Below, piece after piece: positions 17,029 through 24,577 of a DNA stretch of 64,000 bases. The stretch is from Methylosinus sporium (GTDB taxonomy: Bacteria > Pseudomonadota > Alphaproteobacteria > Rhizobiales > Beijerinckiaceae), in assembly GCF_003113265.1 (NCBI RefSeq), contig NZ_PUIV01000006.1:1-64000 (forward strand), in the 5' to 3' direction. The notes under the pieces are model-generated. The model was not told the DNA's origin and did not search any database. It worked only from the letters and a program-made list of their open reading frames with translations. Each line of letters opens with the position of its first letter. The first letter of the stretch is position 1. A program made the position numbers and the translations under genes.

Positions 17029-17675
17029 TGCTCACGATCAACGCCGGCGCGAACAACGCGGCGCTGGAGTCGGCCGCTCATATCGTCGACGAGGCCGCCG
17101 CAGCGCTCGGCGGACAAGATGCTCCAGGCGTCGCGGAGCTGCGCGATGCCAGCGTAAAAATCCGCGCGCTCATCAGCAACCCTCACAGCAAAGGAAAAGC
17201 GATGTCTGAGACAATGAATGGGCCGGCGCCGAGCGATATCGTGTCGTCTTTGAAAGCGCGCGTGGCGGAACTTGAGGGCGAACTCGCCGAGTCGCAGCAT
17301 TATCGAGTCAAAGAAGTGGAGGAATTCAGAGCCGCGCTCGCCGCATCACGGCGGCAGGTGGAGGCGATGAAGGAGGCGCTGGACGAGATCGAGGGGCTAT
17401 CGCGCCACCTTCGCCATGGCGGTTGCGATGCGTCGGACTTGGCTGGATTGGAAGAAGGCTTGTCACAAGCTGTCGGCCTTGCGCACGATGCCCTCTCCGC
17501 CCTCGATGCGCCAAAGCCAAGCGCCGCGATCACGGATGAAGAGGTCGAGCACGCGGCGATGCGCTCAATCGGCCTTGATCCACAAGGCCATGGGGCGAGC
17601 TACACGCTGGGCGATCGACAAAAAGAGATGATGCGCTCCGCGCTGCAAGCGTTTCTCGACAGGATGGCGAAATGA
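17028..17675 (+). CDS. Coiled-coil phage protein with two possible starts
   Basis: The full frame gives 215 aa: an N-terminal helical part (NNAALESAAHIVDEAAAALG), a central coiled coil (SSLKARVAELEGELAESQHY, EEFRAALAASRRQVEAMKEA) and a C-terminal EEVEHAAMRSIGLD region. ATG 17028 overlaps the preceding stop, but a much stronger site (AAGGAAA at 17190-17196) precedes an in-frame ATG at 17202 that would give 157 aa. Both products may be made. Function unknown. Confidence 0.6.
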   Translation: MLTINAGANNAALESAAHIVDEAAAALGGQDAPGVAELRDASVKIRALISNPHSKGKAMSETMNGPAPSDIVSSLKARVAELEGELAESQHYRVKEVEEFRAALAASRRQVEAMKEALDEIEGLSRHLRHGGCDASDLAGLEEGLSQAVGLAHDALSALDAPKPSAAITDEEVEHAAMRSIGLDPQGHGASYTLGDRQKEMMRSALQAFLDRMAK

Positions 17676-17800
17676 GCAACATGCCAGCCATTATCGTGAC
17701 GGCATTCGCCGCTGTCGTGTCGATTGTCTGCGCTCGTCGCGCCGCCCGTCGCGTCGATGAATTGACGCGGCAGTTTCATGAGACGGAGATCGATAGATGA
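17672..17800 (+). CDS. Small single-pass membrane protein (42 aa)
   Basis: It starts inside the previous stop (ATGA) and ends overlapping the next start, so it is part of the coupled operon. It has one hydrophobic helix (PAIIVTAFAAVVSIVCA) followed by a basic tail (RRAARRVDELTRQ). This topology recalls small phage membrane effectors, but there is no family match. Confidence 0.55.
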   Translation: MSNMPAIIVTAFAAVVSIVCARRAARRVDELTRQFHETEIDR

Positions 17801-18243
17801 CCATCGCCCGCGCTGAGATCGACGAGCTGGTAGCATTTTGCCGGCGAGAAGCAGAAGTGCACGACTGCGCATTTTTCGAAGAATTTAGAGACGCCGCTCG
17901 CCGCGCCCTCGCGATTGCGGAGAAGCTGCCGGGGATGGTGGAGGAACTAGAGCTTCTTTCGGCGAGAGACGGCGTTGTCTGCATCGACGGATTCTTCTCA
18001 TTCTCAGAGAGAGCAAGAGAGCTTGCGGTCGCCCGCGCTGCCGGCAAGGCAGAGGGGATCGAAGAGGCGGCGAAGGTCATAGATGCTGCCGCTGCGGACG
18101 CACGGACAAAAGCTGACGAGGCCATGAAGGATTGCGCGCTATCGCCAGCGTTCGCCGCCGAGGCGGCGCGCGCTCCGTTCCAAGCGGCCGAGCGTGCTTT
18201 GCGGATTGCCGCCGCCGCGATCCGCGCGCTTGGAGGGAAGTAG
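17797..18243 (+). CDS. Phage protein of unknown function (148 aa)
   Basis: A mostly helical, Ala-rich protein (IDELVAFCRREAEVHDCAFF, RAAGKAEGIEEAAKVIDAAA). The start overlaps the preceding stop by 4 nt. No motif was recognised; the C-terminal half looks like a continuous amphipathic helix. Confidence 0.6.
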   Translation: MTIARAEIDELVAFCRREAEVHDCAFFEEFRDAARRALAIAEKLPGMVEELELLSARDGVVCIDGFFSFSERARELAVARAAGKAEGIEEAAKVIDAAAADARTKADEAMKDCALSPAFAAEAARAPFQAAERALRIAAAAIRALGGK

Positions 18244-18244
18244 G

Positions 18245-18499
18245 ATGACACGAGAACTCGACGCGGCCGAGCGCCGCAAATCATCGCTGCGCCGCTCGCT
18301 CGAAATGTTCGCCGATGCGCTTGCCGACGAGCGCGCGAAAGATACCGGCATTCTGCGCACGCCGGAGACCGATCGCGAAGTCGCCGAGACGATCGTCGCG
18401 AATTGTCTCACGAAGGATATTACCGACGTTGCGATGATGGAAGGGCCGCGCGCCATCGCCGCCCCTCGCGCCGCCGATGGAGAGGTGAAGCATGGTTGA
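18245..18499 (+). CDS. Phage protein of unknown function (84 aa)
   Basis: A charged helical protein (DAAERRKSSLRRSLEMFADA). GGAGGGAAG ends a few bases before ATG 18245. The C-terminal part (TDREVAETIVANCLTKDITD) looks folded. No family recognised. Confidence 0.6.
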   Translation: MTRELDAAERRKSSLRRSLEMFADALADERAKDTGILRTPETDREVAETIVANCLTKDITDVAMMEGPRAIAAPRAADGEVKHG

Positions 18500-18722
18500 G
18501 CGCTACAGAACGGCGGCTGGTTCGACTGTCGAAGTGAGTGGAGAGTTCCGCGGGATCTTCGAGATCACCTTCGACTGGTTAGAAGAAGGCGCCTGCATCG
18601 AAGTGCGCAGCTCGGTGACTGTCGATCTGCGCGACGAGCCGAGGCTGTATTGGCGCTGCGATTGCCATGGGGAGCGGTCGGCGCCGCTTGTGCCGATCAT
18701 CTGCGAAGAGGTGAAGCAGTGA
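18492..18722 (+). CDS. Small beta-rich phage protein (76 aa)
   Basis: It overlaps the previous gene by 8 nt. Alternating hydrophobic residues (STVEVSGEFRGIFEITFDWL, CIEVRSSVTVDL) suggest a beta-rich fold, with a single CDC pair (YWRCDCHG). Function unknown. Confidence 0.6.
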   Translation: MVERYRTAAGSTVEVSGEFRGIFEITFDWLEEGACIEVRSSVTVDLRDEPRLYWRCDCHGERSAPLVPIICEEVKQ

Positions 18723-18991
18723 CCGCGACCCTCACCCTACGGGAGCGCGTGCTCGCGAGACATGCGCTCGGGCTCGACGGCCGGCGCCGGCGCTCCTACC
18801 GCAATCACTACGTCGTCGGATCTGGCGATGATCATGCGGCATGGCTCGGGATGGCCGAGCGCGGGCTCGCGAGGCGGCGCCAAGGAAGTGATCTGTTCGG
18901 CGGGGACGATTGTTTTTGGCTTACCCGCGCCGGCGCCGAGGCGGCGCTAAATCCTGGCGAGGATCTGGACGAAGAGGACTTTCCGCGATGA
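18719..18991 (+). CDS. Phage protein of unknown function (90 aa), GTG start
   Basis: GTG at 18719 overlaps the TGA of the preceding gene, continuing the coupled pattern. The product is basic (RRRRSYRNHYVVGSGDDHAA) with a LTRAGAEAALNP segment near the end that recalls small phage proteins predicted to end a DNA-binding or adaptor fold. No firm family. Confidence 0.58.
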   Translation: MTATLTLRERVLARHALGLDGRRRRSYRNHYVVGSGDDHAAWLGMAERGLARRRQGSDLFGGDDCFWLTRAGAEAALNPGEDLDEEDFPR

Positions 18992-19239
18992 CGACTCCCG
19001 ACGCGAAGCGCCTCGCCGACAAATATTGCAGCTCGGACGGAGGTCCGCCCGATAGCGGCTCGGAAGCGCCCCAGACGAGCGCAGAGCGCGCTTGGCGCGA
19101 TTATGCGGAGAGCGTCCACCGCGTTTTGCGGAAATCATCGATCGCGAAGACTGAGGACGGCAGGCTCGCGCTGTTCGGATTTGAACGAATTGGCGACGCC
19201 ATTGCTGAGGATGAAAAGCGAGCGAGGAATCGCAGATGA
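18988..19239 (+). CDS. Phage protein of unknown function (83 aa)
   Basis: It starts 4 nt inside the previous gene. It is hydrophilic, with a Ser/Gly/Pro-rich N-terminal third and a helical rest (AWRDYAESVHRVLRKSSIAK). Not recognised. Confidence 0.55.
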   Translation: MTTPDAKRLADKYCSSDGGPPDSGSEAPQTSAERAWRDYAESVHRVLRKSSIAKTEDGRLALFGFERIGDAIAEDEKRARNRR

Positions 19240-19565
19240 GCCGCTCCCCGATCGACGTGCTCTTTGGCCACGCCGACATGCGCTGCACGATCTGCGGCGC
19301 GCCTGCCGGCGCCTGCTCATGCTGGACGCGCTGCGCGTGCGGCTGGACTTATGAGACCGGGAAGGCGTGCCGCAATCCGAATTGCACGGTGTCGCCGCGC
19401 GTGACGATCGTATGCCCGACATGCGGGCGCTCGAAGCACATGCTGCCCGATCCATCCGACCCGCCGAGGACGGCACGCATCCTCCTGGATTGTCCGAAGT
19501 GCATCCGCGGCGCGACGACCACGATTGAATATTTCGACGCAGAAGGGAACGAGATCGATGGGTGA
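19236..19565 (+). CDS. Cysteine-rich zinc-ribbon-like phage protein (109 aa)
   Basis: Twelve cysteines arranged as several CxxC or CxC pairs: MRCTICGAPAGACSCWTRCA, CGW, CRNPNC, VCPTCGRSKH and LDCPKCIRG. The last two pairs form a likely zinc ribbon; the earlier ones may form a second. It could bind nucleic acid or modulate a host protein. Coupled by overlap to both neighbours. Confidence 0.65.
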   Translation: MSRSPIDVLFGHADMRCTICGAPAGACSCWTRCACGWTYETGKACRNPNCTVSPRVTIVCPTCGRSKHMLPDPSDPPRTARILLDCPKCIRGATTTIEYFDAEGNEIDG

Positions 19566-19761
19566 GGCATTCGAAAAGCGCCCTCCGAAGCATCCCTGGC
19601 GGGACTATCTCACCGCGGAAGAGCGGGACGTCCTAAAGGCTGCGGACGCCGCTCGGGACGAATGGGCGAGGCTCAACGCCGCTCGCGCCACAATCACGAA
19701 TAGGGCAATTCAGCGCGCGAAATACGCGGCTGAGAAGGAAAGGAAAGCCGCCAATGGGTGA
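19558..19761 (+). CDS. Basic phage protein (67 aa)
   Basis: A charged helical protein starting PPKHPWRDYLTAEERDVLKA with a long basic C-terminal helix (RAIQRAKYAAEKERKAANG). It overlaps the previous gene by 8 nt and the next by 8 nt. Such HPWRDYLT-type small proteins recur in alphaproteobacterial prophages, but I know no function. Confidence 0.6.
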   Translation: MGEAFEKRPPKHPWRDYLTAEERDVLKAADAARDEWARLNAARATITNRAIQRAKYAAEKERKAANG

Positions 19762-20224
19762 GGCGAAGCGCAAACGCGCAGCGGCCCTCGAGCGCGGCCC
19801 ATGGCCCGGCGGCCCTGGCCGCTGTCCGGTATGCCTCTCGACGCGCGTCATGACCTGCGACACGCCCGAGGCGGTCGAGTTCTATGGGCGCAAGCTCACG
19901 GTCTGCCGCTGCGGCGCTGCATGGGAGCCGATCGACGAGTCCGCCATCATGGACCGCGACGACGAGACCAGCAGCTTCACGAAGCCTTGCGACAACTGCG
20001 CATTTCGTCCGGGCTCGCCGGAACAGGCCGACAAGGCGAAGTGGGGAGAGCTGATTGCGAGCCTCAAAGCCGGCGGCTCGTTTCATTGCCACAAGGGCGT
20101 GCCGATAGCGCCGGAAAGCAAAGACGGATTTGCGTATCCGAGTGAGCGCCGCAAGCTGCGTTTTTGTCGCGGCTATCTCGACGCGCTCGGGAAGTGGTGG
20201 AAGCTTGAAAGGGAAGCGCTATGA
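19754..20224 (+). CDS. Zinc-finger-like phage protein (156 aa)
   Basis: It contains two Cys clusters: GRCPVCLSTRVMTC with CRCGAAW, and PCDNCAFRPGSPE with a later FHCHKG and FCRGYLD. The second cluster resembles a four-ligand metal site. Its basic N-terminus (MGEAKRKRAAALERG) resembles many phage accessory proteins. Function unknown. Confidence 0.62.
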   Translation: MGEAKRKRAAALERGPWPGGPGRCPVCLSTRVMTCDTPEAVEFYGRKLTVCRCGAAWEPIDESAIMDRDDETSSFTKPCDNCAFRPGSPEQADKAKWGELIASLKAGGSFHCHKGVPIAPESKDGFAYPSERRKLRFCRGYLDALGKWWKLEREAL

Positions 20225-20715
20225 GCAAGAAGCGACTTCACAATACAGCGGCCGAGCACGGTGATCCATTTCCCTACAAGGGGCCTCTCCGCCGGATCGA
20301 CGGCCGAGCGCCCTTCAATCATTACCTCTGGCCGCTCCATGACGACTGGTTCTGGGCCTACAACGATTTAGGTCGGCGGTTCTCCAGCACATGGAACTTT
20401 TCCGTTGTCGCTCTCGCTGACGGCCGCTGGATTGTTGAGGGGTTCGTCAAAGACGACGAGTCAGCCATGGAGTTTTTTCGGTCCCGCGAAACGGCATTGC
20501 GGACGGCCGCGGCGCGCCTGATCCGAATGATCCGTCGCGCGCGGCGATGGACAGGGCACAATCACGTTTCGGCGAAGGACTATCCTCTCCTCATCGCATG
20601 GACGCTCGAAATGGTCGGCAGGCCTGCCCGCAAGGTTTTCATCGCTCCGCCACCACCGCCGCCGCCCCTTCCTCCGCCCACGACATTGCTTGAGATCATG
20701 GAGCGCGCCCCATGA
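20221..20715 (+). CDS. Phage protein with polyproline C-terminus (164 aa)
   Basis: A globular N-terminal region with many aromatics (FNHYLWPLHDDWFWAYNDLG, STWNFSVVALADGRW) is followed by a helix and a run of ten or more prolines (APPPPPPPLPPPTT). Unknown function. It overlaps both neighbours by 4 nt. Confidence 0.6.
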   Translation: MSKKRLHNTAAEHGDPFPYKGPLRRIDGRAPFNHYLWPLHDDWFWAYNDLGRRFSSTWNFSVVALADGRWIVEGFVKDDESAMEFFRSRETALRTAAARLIRMIRRARRWTGHNHVSAKDYPLLIAWTLEMVGRPARKVFIAPPPPPPPLPPPTTLLEIMERAP

Positions 20716-21131
20716 CGAAAGAGTTCGGACACAAATACGCGACGGTGCGCGACGCGACTGGGCAGAGCTTTCACATCGACGCTTGGGGCACTGGTCCATT
20801 CGTGATCTGTGTCGGCGGGAAAGCATTTCGGTTCGAAGATAGCGACCGCTTCGGCCCCTATCTCGTCAGCGCGCGCGGCGACGTGCTGGACAAGCAACCG
20901 TCGGAGCGCTCGCCGTTCTGGCGCGCGCATCGGATTTGGGCGAGGCAGGGGCGGCGTCTCGAAGGCGAGGTCTGCATTTGGGATGAGCCGAAGCCGACGA
21001 AGGTCGTGAAGATCTCCGGGCGCAGGGCTTTCGTCGTCGATTACGGCGAAGAGGACGGCGAGACGATCGTCGTGGAGGATGAGGCGGCGCGGACCGCGAT
21101 CATCGCGAAGCTCATAAAGGAAAAGCCGTGA
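20712..21131 (+). CDS. Phage protein of unknown function (139 aa)
   Basis: A beta-rich protein (SFHIDAWGTGPFVICVGGKA, YLVSARGDVLD) with an acidic C-terminal third (VDYGEEDGETIVVEDEAA). No family recognised. It overlaps both neighbours by 4 nt. Confidence 0.6.
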   Translation: MTKEFGHKYATVRDATGQSFHIDAWGTGPFVICVGGKAFRFEDSDRFGPYLVSARGDVLDKQPSERSPFWRAHRIWARQGRRLEGEVCIWDEPKPTKVVKISGRRAFVVDYGEEDGETIVVEDEAARTAIIAKLIKEKP

Positions 21132-21592
21132 ACGATGATCCCCCGAAAACACCGCCGATAATCGAGCAGAGATTCATCGCCGGCGTCAACGTCGTCGATA
21201 TCGGCGATGTCCGAGTGTCGCGAGGACTATCTCGCCGTCCATTCTCTTTGTGCCATCATCGGCGGCTCGCCTATGATGAAAAAGAGCGGCGCGTGTGGTG
21301 CCAGGACTGCGAAACGGACGTGGAGCCGTTTGACGCTTTCCGGCTGCTCGTCGAGCAAATGCATAGGGCGACCGCCGAACTTGAGCGCCAAGCGACCGAG
21401 CTTAACGAAGCAATGGCATTCCAAGCGCGCCAGATCGCGACGAAGAAACTCGACAAGGCATGGCGCTCGAGGACGATGGTCCCGGCGTGCCCACACTGCA
21501 ACAACGGGCTGTTCCCGGAGCATTTCAAAGACGGGCTTGCGATGCTCGGCAGGGATTACGCCGAAGCGCGATTGAAGAATCGAAAGCCATGA
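21128..21592 (+). CDS. Phage protein with Cys/His motifs (154 aa), GTG start
   Basis: GTG at 21128 overlaps the previous stop. The sequence FSLCHHRRLAYDEKERRVWC, QDC makes a C-x-H ... C-x2-C metal-site candidate; a coiled-coil stretch (MHRATAELERQATELNEAMA) and a closing CPHCNNGLF follow. This arrangement of a zinc site, coiled coil and CxxC recurs in phage proteins of unknown role. Confidence 0.6.
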   Translation: MNDDPPKTPPIIEQRFIAGVNVVDIGDVRVSRGLSRRPFSLCHHRRLAYDEKERRVWCQDCETDVEPFDAFRLLVEQMHRATAELERQATELNEAMAFQARQIATKKLDKAWRSRTMVPACPHCNNGLFPEHFKDGLAMLGRDYAEARLKNRKP

Positions 21593-21939
21593 CCGCGCGC
21601 CTCCCGTGCTGCGTCCCGTTCTGCCGGCGGACGCGCGGCCCGCGCAAGGGCGACCGATATCCGATCGAAGAGGGGATGGACTGGATTTGCGCGACGCACT
21701 GGCGATTAGTCCATCCGGCCGCGAAGAGGCTTCAAAAGCGCGCCACCGCGGCATTCGATAGGCTGGACGAAAAACACGACGCCATGCAGCGACTAGGCCA
21801 CTCGCTCGATATCGTGTCGCCGACATTCTATGACGAGCTCCACAAGGTCGCATATCGGCGCGAGCTGAAATTGAGGCAAGCGCGGCGCGCGTGGGAACGA
21901 TGCAAGCGCCAAGCGATCGAACGGGGGACGGGGATTTGA
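21589..21939 (+). CDS. Phage protein of unknown function (116 aa)
   Basis: The N-terminus (RLPCCVPFCRRTRG) has three Cys that, with WICATHWRLV, could bind metal. The rest is a basic helical tail. It begins within the previous stop codon overlap (ATGA). Not recognised. Confidence 0.6.
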   Translation: MTARLPCCVPFCRRTRGPRKGDRYPIEEGMDWICATHWRLVHPAAKRLQKRATAAFDRLDEKHDAMQRLGHSLDIVSPTFYDELHKVAYRRELKLRQARRAWERCKRQAIERGTGI

Positions 21940-22166
21940 GCGCCGCCGGCATTTCGCGAGAGGACGTCGAGGCCTTGGTCCTGCATTGCATCGACCAGGG
22001 CCGGGGGACGCGCGCGCAAATCGAGCGCCAAGCGAACCGCCATAATCCAGGCGATCCGGGCGGTAATTTCTCGGCCGTCAATGCGGCGCTCGAAAGGATG
22101 AAAAAGCGACGCGTAATCTATTTCTCCAAAGTCCGGCGCATGTGGTTCCGTCGCCGCGAGCCCTGA
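21936..22166 (+). CDS. Small winged-helix-like phage protein (76 aa), TTG start
   Basis: TTG at 21936 overlaps the TGA of the previous gene and follows the G-rich GGGGGACGGGG. The protein (EDVEALVLHCIDQGRGTRAQ, NFSAVNAALERMKKRRVIYF) has the helix-turn-helix-wing spacing of small phage DNA-binding proteins. It is the last member of the tightly coupled series. Confidence 0.55.
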   Translation: MSAAGISREDVEALVLHCIDQGRGTRAQIERQANRHNPGDPGGNFSAVNAALERMKKRRVIYFSKVRRMWFRRREP

Positions 22167-22298
22167 AACGCATTTTTCCGGCATCATGATCATCCCGGAT
22201 TGTGCGGCCTGCAGAAGCGGCCTAGGTATATCGGGCGCCAGACCTGCGCTTTCGTAAATATCTAATTTAAAATCATATGCTTGCGAGGGGCGCAATCC

Positions 22299-22568
22299 AT
22301 GCTCGTCGACAATTCAGCGATCACTAACGCCGCAAACGACGTCATGGCGCTCGGCGCGCTGCTGATCATCATGTTTTTGCTCGGCGTCGGCGCCGGCTAT
22401 TCCTGGCGGGAGATGATCGGCCGGAGACGGCGGCGCTATCTGGCCGGCCCAGCGCCGGCGGCGTGCCCGTGGTGGAGCACAATATCTAAGAGGATTCCCA
22501 AATGGCATTTTTCCAAGTCATCCGCCCGTCAAAGACGACAAGCCAGCACGAAGCGCCCGACGCTATAG
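22299..22568 (+). CDS. Small membrane protein (89 aa)
   Basis: It comes after a 132-nt gap that may hold a promoter (AT-rich, 22250-22275). GAGGGG lies 8-13 nt upstream of ATG 22299. One clear hydrophobic helix (VMALGALLIIMFLLGVGAGY) is followed by a basic stretch; the last 22 residues overlap the next gene and look less protein-like. Unknown function. Confidence 0.5.
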   Translation: MLVDNSAITNAANDVMALGALLIIMFLLGVGAGYSWREMIGRRRRRYLAGPAPAACPWWSTISKRIPKWHFSKSSARQRRQASTKRPTL

Positions 22569-22981
22569 GCGCGGTCAGAGCAGCCTACCGCGGCGATCTG
22601 AGGGACGGCGAGGCAGACGAGCGCGGCTATGCGCAGGTCCGGCAATACGGGTCGTCACCTTTCGCGCCAGCGTCGCGCGAGCGCGTGCAGGTGGTAAATC
22701 TGTCGACAGGCGCGGCTGAATTTATCGACGTCGCCCGGTCTCTGATCGCAAAGCGGGAGAGCGAGGAGTCGATCGCGCGAGACTATATCGAGACAATGGG
22801 GCTCGACGGCGACTCACCGACGCAGGCCCGGCTACTGTCCGATTTGACCCTCGAGCATCTCGCCGACGATGTGCTCTGGCGCCGTAAGTTGGCGGGTAAG
22901 CCGACGTCTGCGTATGTGTCGCGGACTGCTCTGATAGAGGAGCTCTATAAGCTGCTCAAGCGCTACTATAACTATCGGTAG
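22502..22981 (+). CDS. Phage protein of unknown function (159 aa)
   Basis: AGAGGA lies about 10 nt before ATG 22502. The product is helical, with an acidic middle and a tyrosine-rich end (YKLLKRYYNYR). No family recognised. It is transcribed with the 74-aa gene just downstream. Confidence 0.6.
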   Translation: MAFFQVIRPSKTTSQHEAPDAIGAVRAAYRGDLRDGEADERGYAQVRQYGSSPFAPASRERVQVVNLSTGAAEFIDVARSLIAKRESEESIARDYIETMGLDGDSPTQARLLSDLTLEHLADDVLWRRKLAGKPTSAYVSRTALIEELYKLLKRYYNYR

Positions 22982-22986
22982 ATGCT

Positions 22987-23211
22987 ATGTCTGTTCAAGA
23001 CGATTTTCGCGCGCTCAAGAACCGCGTCGGGTCTATCGATCGGCTCAAGCGATATATCTCCGAGTGGTTGCTCTCGGTTACTGTGTGTATTTCTGAGGAT
23101 GGTCGGATATGGATTGCCACAGCCCAGTCTACCGGATGGCTAAGCGACGAGAGAGTTGCGGAATTCGTGGAATGGTATAAGGCAAATTATCCGGGCCAAG
23201 GCGCCGACTGA
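22987..23211 (+). CDS. Phage protein of unknown function (74 aa)
   Basis: A compact sequence (DDFRALKNRVGSIDRLKRYI, WLLSVTVCISEDGRIWIATA) followed by DERVAEFVEWYKANY. It looks like a folded alpha/beta domain but matches nothing I know. A strong terminator follows 27 nt after the stop, marking the end of the rightward block. Confidence 0.6.
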   Translation: MSVQDDFRALKNRVGSIDRLKRYISEWLLSVTVCISEDGRIWIATAQSTGWLSDERVAEFVEWYKANYPGQGAD

Positions 23212-23238
23212 AGCGCAAAAATCCACAAATAACGCAAA

Positions 23239-23274
23239 AACGGCGCGTCGCTATTGCATGGCGCGCCGTTTTTT
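23239..23274 (+). terminator. Rho-independent terminator
   Basis: AACGGCGCG and CGCGCCGTT form a 9-bp stem around a loop of about 14 nt (23239-23270), followed directly by a run of T. It ends the rightward accessory operon. Confidence 0.85.
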
Positions 23275-23323
23275 CGTATAAAAAGGGCGTCGGGCAATTC
23301 CGCTCGACGACTGGAGTCCGAAG

Positions 23324-23392
23324 ATGAGCATCAAGCTCAAAATCGAACTTCGGTGGGGGAAATGGAGACTAGCCCTCTCCATTTCCTTCTAG
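23324..23392 (+). CDS. Possible 22-aa leader peptide
   Basis: ATG 23324 follows GGAG (23312-23315) at good spacing. The peptide MSIKLKIELRWGKWRLALSI, ending SF, is amphipathic and basic. Its 3' half lies within a perfect 11-bp hairpin (23358-23386), so translating ribosomes would melt that structure. It precedes the XRE gene. It could be a regulatory leader ORF or a small membrane-active peptide. Confidence 0.4.
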   Translation: MSIKLKIELRWGKWRLALSISF

Positions 23393-23399
23393 TCCGAAG
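23348..23399 (+). promoter_or_regulatory. Nested hairpin leader upstream of XRE gene
   Basis: GGAAATGGAGA (23358-23368) pairs perfectly with TCTCCATTTCC (23376-23386) around CTAGCCC. An outer CTTCGG (23348-23353) pairs with CCGAAG (23394-23399). No U-tract follows, so this is a structured leader more than a simple terminator. It overlaps the 22-aa ORF and precedes the regulator at 23471. Confidence 0.5.
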
Positions 23400-23470
23400 G
23401 GGCCGGGGGTGGGGCGCAAGCCTCATCCCCGGTTCCGAAGGGGAAGATACGCCGGCCTCGGGGAAAATCA

Positions 23471-23719
23471 ATGACGAATGAGGAGCTCATCGCTCTGCGG
23501 AAGCGGCTCGGATTGACGCAGGTGGAAATGGCCGACCGCATGGGGCTGTCAACGCGCGCGCTACAGGTGATCGAGGCCGGCGAATCGCTTCGGGGGCTGC
23601 ACGTCGCGGCCGCCGAGAGGGTCGCGCTGGCGGTCGCCGTCGAGCGCGGTGACCCTATGCTCGCGCCGGTGACGATCAGACGAGAGGCGCTCGAGCTGGC
23701 GCGGATGGTGACGGGGTGA
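23471..23719 (+). CDS. XRE-family helix-turn-helix regulator (82 aa)
   Basis: The N-terminal 50 residues form a Cro/C1-type HTH: TNEELIALRKRLGLTQVEMA, DRMGLSTRALQVIEAGE, with the recognition helix around STRALQVIE. A short helical C-terminus follows, with no peptidase or dimerisation domain. It is likely a phage transcription regulator, possibly of the late or accessory genes that flank it. It is convergent with the late operon. Confidence 0.78.
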   Translation: MTNEELIALRKRLGLTQVEMADRMGLSTRALQVIEAGESLRGLHVAAAERVALAVAVERGDPMLAPVTIRREALELARMVTG

Positions 23720-23734
23720 TCCCGACCAATCGAC

Positions 23735-23763
23735 AAAAAGCCCCGACGCCGAAGCGCCGGGGC
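23735..23763 (-). terminator. Terminator of the late operon
   Basis: On the minus strand GCCCCGGCGC and GCGTCGGGGC form a 10-bp stem with one mismatch and a TTCG loop, followed by TTTTT (23735-23739). It lies just after the last leftward late gene. Confidence 0.85.
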
Positions 23764-23771
23764 GGTGATCG

Positions 23772-23981
23772 TCAAGTGACGCCGCCCATGTCCCTTACGT
23801 CGCCGCCCAGGCCCGTTTCCATCGGCCCGGGCCGCTCCTCGAGGAAAGCCATATCTCGCGCATCGGCGGCGCTGCGGCGGGCGCGCTCTATCGCTCGGCG
23901 CAGATTGTCGGGGAGCTCGCGCTCGAGCAGCGCGTCCAGCTCGCCCACCACTGCGGCGAGGTCGGCGGCCAGGACGGGCAT
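23772..23981 (-). CDS. Phage protein of unknown function (69 aa)
   Basis: An acidic helical protein (MPVLAADLAAVVGELDALLE, RELPDNLRRAIERARRSAAD) ending just before the late terminator. The start lies 20 nt after the previous stop with only a weak ribosome site. Not recognised. Confidence 0.5.
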   Translation of the reverse strand: MPVLAADLAAVVGELDALLERELPDNLRRAIERARRSAADARDMAFLEERPGPMETGLGGDVRDMGGVT

Positions 23982-24001
23982 GATGACGGCCGCCGCGCCG
24001 G

Positions 24002-24283
24002 CTATCGGGCGTTTTCCAACAGCGTGAGCCGGCGGTCGAGTCCATCCATGCGCGCGTCGCCGGCGGCCAGCTGTGTGAGGATGTCGGTCTGTTTCTCGAG
24101 TTCGGCCTCGCTCTTGTCGAGCCTCTTGGCCAAATCGGTCGAACTCTTGTCGAGCCGCTCGTTGACGCTGCGCAGGTCGTATCGCATCTGAGCGAAGACG
24201 AGCAGGCCGCCGGCGGCGATCGTCGCGATTTGGATCAAATCGCCGACGCGGATCGAGTAGTCTATCGACATCCCCAAGGTCAT
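24002..24283 (-). CDS. Membrane-anchored coiled-coil protein of the lysis region (93 aa)
   Basis: One N-terminal TM helix (DLIQIATIAAGGLLVFAQM) followed by a coiled coil (VNERLDKSSTDLAKRLDKSE, AELEKQTDILTQLAAG). This is the layout of small phage proteins near holin/spanin genes. AGGTGAGGG precedes ATG 24283; GTG 24298 is an upstream alternative. Confidence 0.6.
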   Translation of the reverse strand: MTLGMSIDYSIRVGDLIQIATIAAGGLLVFAQMRYDLRSVNERLDKSSTDLAKRLDKSEAELEKQTDILTQLAAGDARMDGLDRRLTLLENAR

Positions 24284-24313
24284 TTTTCGAGCCCTCACCT
24301 CTCCCGTCGCGCC

Positions 24314-24577
24314 TCAATCGGCGCTGAATTTTCCCCGCACGTCGTCGTAAAAGGCGCCGTCGCTCTCGAGGCGCCGATTTGCCGCCGCGTGGTCGGCTCG
24401 CTCGGCGGCGAGGGCGGCCTTGGCCCCGGAGCCGGCGCCGATCGGCCGCAGCGGCACGGGCGCGCCGAATCCCGCGGGCGCGGGCGGAAGGTGACGCTTA
24501 CCGCCCGATGTCCCGCAGCCGGCGAGCGTCATCGCGAGACAGAGGGCAGTCGCCGCTCTTGGCGAGCATTTTCGCAT
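24314..24577 (-). CDS. Outer-membrane spanin lipoprotein (Rz1-like)
   Basis: An 87-aa lipoprotein: basic start (MRKCSPRAA), hydrophobic stretch and lipobox LAGC about residue 20, followed by a Pro-rich region (LPPAPAGFGAPVPLRP). It lies partly inside the Rz-like gene in another frame (+1 relative), the classical embedded/overlapping Rz1 arrangement. It would join with the inner-membrane spanin to fuse outer and inner membranes at lysis. Confidence 0.78.
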   Translation of the reverse strand: MRKCSPRAATALCLAMTLAGCGTSGGKRHLPPAPAGFGAPVPLRPIGAGSGAKAALAAERADHAAANRRLESDGAFYDDVRGKFSAD

